Below, in pieces: positions 1-5,460 of a stretch of 9,429 nt of DNA (positions within the stretch are counted from its first letter, which is position 1; each line of letters begins with the position of its first letter). The translations under genes were made by a program, and so were the position numbers. The notes beneath the pieces were generated by a model that was given only the letters and a program-made list of their open reading frames with translations, searched no databases and was not told the DNA's origin. The DNA is from Actinomycetota bacterium (lineage in GTDB: Bacteria; Actinomycetota; Thermoleophilia; Solirubrobacterales; Solirubrobacteraceae), in NCBI GenBank assembly GCA_005883255.1, contig VAXS01000106.1, positions 1-9,429 on the forward strand, given 5' to 3'.

Positions 1-443
1 CAGAACTCCTTCAGGCCTGAGGTTCCGCCCGAGCCGGACGACGTCCCGCCGGACGAGCCGCCCGAGCTCCCGCCCGAGCCCCCGCTCCCGGAGCCGCCGC
101 TGCCCGACGTCCCTCCGCTGCCGCTTCCGCCGCTGCCCGAGCCGCCGCTGCCCGACGTGCCGCCGGAGCCGCTGCCGGCCGAGCCGCTGGTGTCGGTGCC
201 GCCGGAGCCGCTGGTGTCGGTGCCGGTCGAGCCGGTGGTGTCGGTGGACGTGGTGGCGCTGGTGGCCGTGGTGGGCGTCGTCGCCGTGGCCGGCGGCGGG
301 ATGGTGCCCGACGGGACGGTCAGCTCGGGAGTGGAGAGCTGGTCGGCCGACGTGGTGCTGCTGCCGCATCCCGCGACCGCCACCGCCACCAGGACGCCGC
401 CGAGCGCCAGGAGGGCTACGAATGCCGGAAGGCGGATGGGCAT
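1..443 (-). CDS. Gly/Ser/Thr-rich lipoprotein, 3' end beyond window
   Basis: The reverse strand is open from an ATG at 443 to the left edge (147 codons visible, no stop). Residues 1-25 form a lipoprotein signal peptide: Arg4, a hydrophobic core, then the lipobox V-A-G-C with the acylated Cys at 26. The mature protein should therefore be anchored on the outer face of the membrane. After about 25 ordinary residues it becomes a Thr-rich and then Gly/Ser-rich low-complexity chain with repeats such as T-D-T-S-G-S and G-S-G-G, which looks like a flexible linker or wall-spanning stalk. Any folded domain must lie beyond the edge. The start is 24 bases after the stop of the zinc-ribbon gene, so the two are probably co-transcribed. 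I see no clear Shine-Dalgarno sequence. Function is unknown. The lipobox makes the strand assignment firm, and the Pro/Val-rich plus-strand frame is its shadow. Confidence 0.72.
   Translation of the reverse strand, partial: MPIRLPAFVALLALGGVLVAVAVAGCGSSTTSADQLSTPELTVPSGTIPPPATATTPTTATSATTSTDTTGSTGTDTSGSGGTDTSGSAGSGSGGTSGSGGSGSGGSGSGGTSGSGGSGSGGSGGSSGGSSGGTSSGSGGTSGLKEF
91..228. repeat. Short direct repeats inside the lipoprotein gene
   Basis: A 20-base unit at 91-110 recurs exactly at 139-158 (offset 48), and a 21-base unit at 181-201 recurs exactly at 205-225 (offset 24), with a degenerate third copy near 229-245. All offsets are multiples of three, so the repeats keep the reading frame and encode the Gly/Ser and Thr/Asp/Ser low-complexity segments. 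Such tracts can expand or contract by slippage, and the length of this linker may vary between strains. Confidence 0.7.
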
Positions 444-467
444 GTGACGTGGGGGGACGCGGGGGGG

Positions 468-740
468 CTAGCTGCGGTCGAGCGGGGCCATCCGCCGACC
501 ACAGTGGGGGCAGTCGTTGAGGTCCTTCTGGGCGAGCTGGTCGCACCAGGTGCAGAAGCGGAGGTTCTCGACCGCCCACGGCAGCTCCGACGGCGACGGG
601 GCCAGCGGGAGCAGCTTTCCGACCACCTCGAGCTGGTCACCGGTCTCGCGGTCGACGTAGTCGCGCCCGGGCTCGGCCTCCACGATGAGCTCGCGGCCGC
701 TGGACGGGGCGCGCAGGCGGTACTTCTGTCGCACGCTCAT
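468..740 (-). CDS. Small zinc-ribbon protein, function unknown
   Basis: This encodes 90 residues from an ATG at 740. The C-terminal part carries two CxxC pairs, Cys63/Cys66 (C-T-W-C) and Cys77/Cys80 (C-P-H-C), spaced like a single zinc ribbon. The N-terminal 45 residues are polar and charged (R-Q-K-Y-R-L-R near the start, then G-R-D-Y-V-D-R-E-T-G) and could form a small beta-rich domain. There is no signal peptide or membrane segment, so the protein is probably cytoplasmic. A GTG at 794 in the same frame would add 18 residues but would leave only 5 bases before the divergent glycosyltransferase start at 800, so I prefer 740. No convincing Shine-Dalgarno sequence precedes either start. The lipoprotein gene follows 24 bases downstream. 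I do not recognise the family. The paired cysteines and intact frame support a real gene. Confidence 0.65.
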   Translation of the reverse strand: MSVRQKYRLRAPSSGRELIVEAEPGRDYVDRETGDQLEVVGKLLPLAPSPSELPWAVENLRFCTWCDQLAQKDLNDCPHCGRRMAPLDRS

Positions 741-799
741 GAGTTCGCGGACTCTACCAACGGCTCCTGCCTGGATGAGCACGGCATCATGCACGCCGC

Positions 800-2398
800 G
801 TGCGGATCCTCGTCTTCCACGGCTACCTCCTCCGGGGCACCGGCTCGAACGTCTACAACGCCGAGATCGCGGCGGCGCTGGTCCGCCTGGGCCACGAGGT
901 GCACCTGCTCTGCCAGGACCGCGATCCGCTGGAGCTGGACTTCGTCGACGCCGCCGGGGACTGGGATCGTGGCGCCCTGCGGGTGCAGGAGCGCCGCCGG
1001 CCGGCCCGCTGCACCGTCTACCGGCCGAACATCGGCGGCCTGCTGCCGGTGTACGTCGCCGACCGCTATGCGGGGATCGACGCCCGGCCGTTCCCCGAGC
1101 TGGACGACGAGGAGCTCGCGCGATACCTGGAGGCCAACGTGGCGGCCGTGCGCGAGGTGGCCGACGGCGCCCGCCCCGACGTGGCGCTGGCCAACCACCT
1201 GGTGATGGGACCGGCCATCCTGGCCCGGGCGCTGGCCGAGCGGGTCCCGTACGCGATCAAGGTCCACGGCAGCGCGCTGGAGTACACGGTCAAGCCCCAT
1301 CCCCGTTTCCTGCCCTACGCGCACGAGGGCGTGGCGGCCGCCCGCGCCGTGCTGGTGGGATCGCGCCACACCGCCGAGAGCCTGTGGGCGGCGCTCGACG
1401 ATCCAGACCTGCCGGCGAAGACTCGCCTGGGCCCGCCCGGCGTGGACGTCCACGCCTTCGAGCCGCGCGCGCCGGCGCAGGCCCGCGCCGGCATCGAGCG
1501 CCTGATCGCCGGGCTCGCCCGCGGGGCCGCCGGCCGCCCCGCGACGCCGGCTCCGGCGGCCGTCCCCGACGACTCGTCCTTCGCCACCGACCCCGCCGCC
1601 GCGGCCGCCGCCCTGCGCTCCCTGCGCCCCGCGCGGGATCGGCTGGTGGCCTTCGTGGGCAAGCTGCTGCTGGCCAAGGGCGTCGACCTGCTGCTCGCGG
1701 CCTGGCCGCTGGTGGTGGAGCGCGTGCCCGAGGCTCGGCTGGTGGTGGTGGGCTTCGGGGGTTACCGGGCCGGCTCCGAGCGCCTGGTGGCCGCGCTCGC
1801 GGCCGCCGACCTCGAAGCGCTCCGCGCGCTGGCCGACCGCGGCCGCGCCGAGGAGGGCGGCCCGCCCGGCAGGCTGCACATGCTCGGCTCCCTCCTGGAC
1901 CGGCTCCAGGCCGATCCCGCCGCCCGCGAGCGCTACCTCCGCGCGGCCCCCACCGCCGCGGGGCGGATCGCCTTCACCGGCCGCCTCGAGCACGGCGAGC
2001 TGGCCGACCTGCTCCCGGCGTGCGAGGCGATGGCCGTCACCAGCACCTTCCCCGAGGCGTTCGGCATGGTGGCGGCCGAGGGAGCCGCCTGCGGCGTCCT
2101 CCCGGTCAGCGCCCACCACTCGGGGCTGGCGGAGGTGAGCGACGCGCTGGCCGCCGCCGTGCCCGAGCCCGCCCGCGAGTGGCTGGCCTTCGCGCTCGGA
2201 GACCAGGCGGTCGAGGACCTGGCCGACCGCCTGGTGGCCTGGCTGCTGGCGCCGCCCCAGGCGCGCCGCGAGACCCGGGCCGCCCTGGTGGACACCGTCC
2301 GCGCCCGCTGGTCCTGGGAGGGCGTCGCCCGGGGGATCCTGGCGGCCGCCGAGGGGCGGCTCGACGAGCTCCCTGGGTTAGAGTTCCCGCCGCCATGA
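800..2398 (+). CDS. Glycosyltransferase family 4 (GT-B fold), long form
   Basis: This 532-residue protein starts at GTG 800 and has the two-Rossmann layout of a GT4 retaining glycosyltransferase. The N-terminal domain opens with R-I-L-V-F-H-G-Y and a Gly-rich acceptor loop (G-T-G-S-N, residues 13-17). Later come K-V-H-G-S (154-158), V-G-S-R-H-T (186-191) and P-P-G-V-D-V (212-217). The C-terminal sugar-nucleotide domain begins A-F-V-G-K near 284 and ends with the E-x7-E signature, Glu419 and Glu427, in F-P-E-A-F-G. It is longer than the usual 370-420 residues because of a linker at about 221-280 and an insert at about 323-390. No membrane segment is seen, so it is likely cytoplasmic or peripheral. 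Donor and acceptor cannot be told from sequence. Its stop overlaps the start of the cytochrome gene (ATGA), implying co-translation. No clear Shine-Dalgarno sequence precedes the GTG. Confidence 0.9.
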   Translation: MRILVFHGYLLRGTGSNVYNAEIAAALVRLGHEVHLLCQDRDPLELDFVDAAGDWDRGALRVQERRRPARCTVYRPNIGGLLPVYVADRYAGIDARPFPELDDEELARYLEANVAAVREVADGARPDVALANHLVMGPAILARALAERVPYAIKVHGSALEYTVKPHPRFLPYAHEGVAAARAVLVGSRHTAESLWAALDDPDLPAKTRLGPPGVDVHAFEPRAPAQARAGIERLIAGLARGAAGRPATPAPAAVPDDSSFATDPAAAAAALRSLRPARDRLVAFVGKLLLAKGVDLLLAAWPLVVERVPEARLVVVGFGGYRAGSERLVAALAAADLEALRALADRGRAEEGGPPGRLHMLGSLLDRLQADPAARERYLRAAPTAAGRIAFTGRLEHGELADLLPACEAMAVTSTFPEAFGMVAAEGAACGVLPVSAHHSGLAEVSDALAAAVPEPAREWLAFALGDQAVEDLADRLVAWLLAPPQARRETRAALVDTVRARWSWEGVARGILAAAEGRLDELPGLEFPPP

Positions 2399-3129
2399 GG
2401 ACCGCCGTCGCCCGCCTCCCCCGCCGCCTGCGCGCGGGCGTCCTGGTCGCCGGCGGAGCCGCCGCGCTGGTGGGGCTGGGCGGCTGCGCCGTCAAGCACG
2501 CCCAGGGGGACTTGGTCAATGGCAAGAAGCTGTTCGTGGCCAAGTGCGGCTCCTGCCACGTGCTCAACCGGGCGGCGACCAAGGGGACGGTCGGGCCCAA
2601 CCTCGACCAGGCCTTCGACCGCGCCCTCCACGACGGCTTCCAGCGCAGCGTGGTCCGCGAGGTGGTGGAGAAGCAGATCCTCTATCCCAACATCAACGGG
2701 GTGATGCCGGCCAAGCTGGTCCGGGGCCAGGCCGCCGTGGACGTGGCCGCCTACGTGGGCTACGCCGTCGCGCGCCAGGGCAAGGACACGGGCGCCCTGG
2801 CCGCCGCCGTCGGTGCTGCGCAGCAGGCCCTGGCCACCGAGCAGAACGGCGCGCTGACCATCCCCGCCAACCCCACGGGACAGCTCCTCTACACGTTCAA
2901 GAACGCCCAGGCCAAGCCGGGCCCGGTCACGATCCAGTCCCCCAACAAGTCCACTGTCCCGCACGACATCTCGATCCAGGGCAACGGGCTCAACCAGAAC
3001 GGGCCGGTGGTCTCCAACGGCGGGACCTCGACGCTCAAGGTCACGCTCAAGCCGGGCACCTACACGTTCTACTGCTCGGTCGACGCCCACCGCCAGGCGG
3101 GGATGGTCGGCCAGATCACCGTCAAGTAG
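2395..3129 (+). CDS. Lipid-anchored cytochrome c fused to a cupredoxin domain
   Basis: This 244-residue exported electron carrier starts at ATG 2395, overlapping the glycosyltransferase stop. Residues 1-30 are a lipoprotein signal with the lipobox L-G-G-C (Cys31). A class I cytochrome c domain follows: haem-binding C-G-S-C-H at 51-55 and probable distal Met104 in G-V-M-P. A linker (about 130-160) leads to a C-terminal type 1 copper domain with ligands His190 (V-P-H-D), Cys227, His232 and Met237. The C-x4-H-x4-M spacing fits auracyanin- or rusticyanin-like cupredoxins. A haem and a copper centre are thus tethered to the outer membrane face, which suits passing electrons to the CuA site of the oxidase encoded opposite. 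That role is inferred. Its 3' end overlaps the convergent ctaG gene by 8 bases. Both centres have all expected ligands. Confidence 0.9.
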   Translation: MRTAVARLPRRLRAGVLVAGGAAALVGLGGCAVKHAQGDLVNGKKLFVAKCGSCHVLNRAATKGTVGPNLDQAFDRALHDGFQRSVVREVVEKQILYPNINGVMPAKLVRGQAAVDVAAYVGYAVARQGKDTGALAAAVGAAQQALATEQNGALTIPANPTGQLLYTFKNAQAKPGPVTIQSPNKSTVPHDISIQGNGLNQNGPVVSNGGTSTLKVTLKPGTYTFYCSVDAHRQAGMVGQITVK

Positions 3130-4018
3130 GCGCCGGCTGGCCGCTCGCGGCGCGCTCCACGCGCTCGCGCAGCTCGGCCCCCCGACCGGCCGCCACCGCG
3201 CGGGCCGCCCGCTCCTCGGTGAGCTCGACGCCCCGGGACGCGGCCAGGTCCAGCAGCTCCTGGCGCTCGTCGGCCAGCCGGGCGGCGCGCAGGAACAGCC
3301 ACCCAAACAGGCAGATGGTGACGATGCTGCCCTCGACCATCATCACGCCGCCCGCGACGTTGGTGTCCTGCAGGGGCGACAGCCCGTAGTGCTCGGTGCG
3401 CCCGTCGTAGAACGAGTACGCCGCCTGGCCGGACCACAGCAGCACGTTGGCCAGGATCGCCCCCGCCAGGCGCACGGCGATGACATAGCCCAGCCGGGCC
3501 AGCGTCCCGAACCAGGCGGGCTTGGGGAGCGGCCCCAGCAGCGCCAGCCACATGTTGACCCCGAACCCCAGGAACATCAGGTGCTCGAGCACGTGCACCG
3601 CCGGGTGGCGCAGCGCCGCCTCGTAGAAGACCGGCAGGTGCCAGACGTAGAAGTCGACGATCCACAGCGGCAGGGCCACTGCCGGGTGGGCCAGGACCCG
3701 CAGCCGGGACAGGCCGGGCGCGTGCAACACCGGCTGCATCACCGGTCCGGTCAGGCCCAGCACGATGAGCAGCGCCGCCACGTCCCCCAGCAGCAGGTGC
3801 TGGACCATGTGCAGGGAGAACAGCGAGTCGGAGATGCGGTCCATGGGCGGCGAGAGCGCGCCCAGGATCACCGCCAGGCCGCCCAGGAAGCAGGCCTGGC
3901 GCCAGCGGGGGACCGGCCGGCCCCGCTCGGCGAGCCGCCGGGTGCGGTGGCGATACGGGAGCCAGTAGGCGACGGCGGCGACCGCCAGGGGGACCAGCCC
4001 GACCAGGTCCTTGGACAC
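3122..4018 (-). CDS. ctaG: CtaG-type cytochrome c oxidase assembly protein
   Basis: This is a 298-residue polytopic membrane protein (about seven hydrophobic segments) of the Bacillus-type CtaG/Caa3_CtaG family, which supports formation of the CuB centre of haem-copper oxidases. It is unrelated to Cox11, which is also called CtaG in proteobacteria. Family features visible are S-P-P-M-D near 56-60, H-M-V-Q-H (His70, His74), W-H-L-P (His127), a His-rich run with His138, His142 and His146, and the V-A-G-G-V-M-M segment near 221-227. These histidines are plausible copper ligands. Residues from about 246 form a charged soluble tail. The start is GTG 4018, 30 bases after the stop of the small membrane gene. 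No good Shine-Dalgarno sequence is seen. It is the last gene of the cox operon, and its final 8 bases overlap the end of the convergent cytochrome gene. Confidence 0.88.
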   Translation of the reverse strand: MSKDLVGLVPLAVAAVAYWLPYRHRTRRLAERGRPVPRWRQACFLGGLAVILGALSPPMDRISDSLFSLHMVQHLLLGDVAALLIVLGLTGPVMQPVLHAPGLSRLRVLAHPAVALPLWIVDFYVWHLPVFYEAALRHPAVHVLEHLMFLGFGVNMWLALLGPLPKPAWFGTLARLGYVIAVRLAGAILANVLLWSGQAAYSFYDGRTEHYGLSPLQDTNVAGGVMMVEGSIVTICLFGWLFLRAARLADERQELLDLAASRGVELTEERAARAVAAGRGAELRERVERAASGQPAPT

Positions 4019-4048
4019 GCCCGGAAGGGTACGCCGCGCCGGTACTGC

Positions 4049-4159
4049 CTAGGTGACGGCGCGCACGATCAGCACGACCGCCACCACCACCGCCGCCACC
4101 GCCAGCACGTAGAGGAAGAAGCGGAAGGCCTCCGCCTCGGTGCGCAGCGGGTTCAGCAC
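4049..4159 (-). CDS. 36-residue single-helix membrane protein of the cox operon
   Basis: A short open frame sits between coxC and ctaG. It starts at GTG 4159, ten bases after the coxC stop, and ends with TAG at 4049. A GAGG Shine-Dalgarno sequence at 4168-4171, overlapping the coxC stop codon, lies 8 bases upstream and fixes the start. The protein begins M-L-N-P-L-R-T-E-A-E-A-F-R, a polar amphipathic segment, followed by one long hydrophobic helix (about 14-32) rich in Val and Ala, and ends R-A-V-T. It resembles tiny accessory subunits that accompany haem-copper oxidases and may pack against subunits I or III, but that is inference. The N-P-L-R-T-E-x-E-A-F-R segment looks conserved from memory of related loci and I could not check it. 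Such genes are easily missed by length cut-offs. Confidence 0.65.
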   Translation of the reverse strand: MLNPLRTEAEAFRFFLYVLAVAAVVVAVVLIVRAVT

Positions 4160-4167
4160 GCCGGCCG

Positions 4168-4171
4168 CCTC
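4168..4171 (-). promoter_or_regulatory. Ribosome binding site of the 36-residue membrane gene
   Basis: GAGG on the minus strand overlaps the coxC TGA and stands 8 bases before GTG 4159. It supports translational coupling with coxC and decides the start of the small gene. Confidence 0.5.
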
Positions 4172-4772
4172 AGAGGATGTAGATCGTCGTGTAGACGATG
4201 ATCCACATGACGTCGACGAAGTGCCAGTAGATCCCCGGCACCTCGACCCCGCGATGGGACTCGGCCGAGAAGTGCCCGCGGAACGCGCGGATCGTGACCA
4301 TCGACAGCAGGATCAGGCCTATGCACACGTGGGCGCCGTGCAGGCCCGTGAGCCCGTAGAAGATCGAGCCCTGGGCCGAGTCGTGGGGCGCGAAGCCCAC
4401 GTGCACGTACTCGTTGACCTGCAGGGTGAGGAAACAGATCCCCAGGAACAGGGTGGACAGGATGCCCGCCCGCAGCCCGAAGCGGTTGCCGTTCTTGATC
4501 GAGGTCTGGGCCCAGTGCATGGTCAGCGACGAGGACAGGAGCACCGCGGTGTTGATCGCCACCGGCCCGGTCGGGATCTCCATGCCGGGCGCCGGCCAGG
4601 GATCGCCCTGCACGACCCGGATGAAGAAGTAGGCCGTGAAGAACGCCCCGAAGATCATCACCTCGCTGATGATGAAAAGCAGCATCCCCAGCAGCTGGGG
4701 CTCCACCCGCGAGCTGCGGTTGGCCTCGGGCGGGTGCTCGACGTGGGCGTGGGCGGCGGAGGCGGCTTCCAT
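4170..4772 (-). CDS. coxC: Cytochrome c oxidase subunit III
   Basis: This 200-residue subunit III is the short five-helix bacterial form, lacking the first two helices of the mitochondrial protein. After a polar His-rich N-terminus, helices begin at about 27. Family signatures include S-E-V-M-I-F-G (36-42), N-E-Y-V-H-V-G (120-126), G-L-H-G-A-H-V (143-149) and Y-W-H-F-V-D-V-M-W (182-190). Subunit III binds lipid, stabilises subunit I and sustains the D proton pathway. It has no redox centre. The start ATG 4772 lies 2 bases after the stop of the universal-stress-protein reading frame, with no Shine-Dalgarno sequence of its own, so translation is probably coupled to that gene. The frame of the stress gene's 5' half also runs open into this start, so an in-frame upstream extension exists but is not believable as the native protein. 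Confidence 0.95.
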   Translation of the reverse strand: MEAASAAHAHVEHPPEANRSSRVEPQLLGMLLFIISEVMIFGAFFTAYFFIRVVQGDPWPAPGMEIPTGPVAINTAVLLSSSLTMHWAQTSIKNGNRFGLRAGILSTLFLGICFLTLQVNEYVHVGFAPHDSAQGSIFYGLTGLHGAHVCIGLILLSMVTIRAFRGHFSAESHRGVEVPGIYWHFVDVMWIIVYTTIYIL

Positions 4773-4774
4773 GG

Positions 4775-5453
4775 CTACTGGGTGGCGGCCGGCTCGGCGG
4801 GCTCCGCGGGCTCGGCCTCCTCCGCGGCCTCGACGTGCTCGACCGGCTTGCCGGTGTCCTCGCGCAGGCGCTCCACCAGGTCGGCGCGCAGCCAGCCCGA
4901 GCGGGTGGTCGGGAGGGTGGAGACCACCACGTCGTTGACCCGGAACGACTCCAGCGCGTTGCGGGCGGCGTCGTAGGGATCCGGATCGCCGATCATCCCG
5001 GCGCACACCAGGCCCTCCTCGCGGAAGCGCCGCAGCGTGGCGTTGAGGCGGGCCCGCGCCGCGGGCGCGGCGTCCCCCTGGCCGTGGGGCTGGGGGACCA
5101 CGACGACGAACAGGGTCGCGCCCTCGGCCGCCTTGGCCTGGCAGCGTGGACACGATGACCTCGTCGGGCTCGTACAGCGCGATGCCGTCCATCGCGGCCG
5201 TGAACGGGTCCTCGTCGCCGACCTCGCCCTCGATCGCGATCCCCTCCTGGGTCAGGAACTGCCCGGCCAGCGAGAGGCGGACCTCGGCGGCGTTCCGCAC
5301 CGCCTCGTCGTAGATCACGCGTCCGTGCGCCGGCCGGTTGCGCGGCACGACCAGCGCGAAGCGGACGTCGCCGCCGGCGTTCTCGGCGCGGATCTTGTCG
5401 AGGAGCTTGGCGCCCCCCATCGTCTGGTTGGCGACCACGAGGACGGTCTTCAC
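4775..5453 (-). pseudogene. Two-domain universal stress protein (UspA-like) gene, broken by deletion and frame shift
   Basis: From GTG 5453 (AGGGAG at 5464-5469 upstream, gap of 7 bases after the coxA stop) the first frame encodes an UspA-like domain: M-K-T-V-L-V-V-A-N-Q-T, A-L-V-V-P-R (33-38), G-D-E-D-P (79-83) and V-I-V-S-T-L-P (99-105). After residue 105, near 5138, the similarity moves to another frame. From about 5137 to 4775 that frame gives a second UspA-like domain that begins at its first helix (A-K-A-A-E-G-A-T-L-F-V-V-V-V-P), then G-D-P-D-P, V-V-V-S-T-L-P and R-S-G-W-L-R-A-D-L. The end of domain 1 and the start of domain 2 are both missing, roughly 45-50 residues, so this is more than a one-base error. 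Such proteins bind nucleotides or respond to stress. Here the gene is probably inactive, unless the lesion is an assembly artefact. Confidence 0.7.
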
Positions 5454-5460
5454 CCGCTAC

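Noticed and set aside
157..447. Plus-strand Pro/Val/Glu repeat protein
   Set aside because: The apparent repeats are the complement of the Gly/Ser/Thr linker of the minus-strand lipoprotein, which has a convincing signal peptide.
685..2394. In-frame upstream extension of the cytochrome gene to 685
   Set aside because: The extension is Arg/Gly/Pro-rich out-of-frame sequence of the glycosyltransferase. The lipoprotein signal at ATG 2395 marks the true start.
1933..3306. Minus-strand open frame opposite the glycosyltransferase and cytochrome genes
   Set aside because: Low-complexity antisense frame. The plus-strand genes carry the lipobox, CxxCH and E-x7-E motifs.
3389..4201. Plus-strand open frame opposite ctaG and the small membrane gene
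   Set aside because: Gln/His/Arg-rich shadow of the membrane protein genes, with no motif.
5101..5160. Programmed ribosomal frameshift in the universal stress gene
   Set aside because: No slippery heptamer is seen, and about 45-50 residues of domain sequence are missing, which a one-base shift cannot explain.
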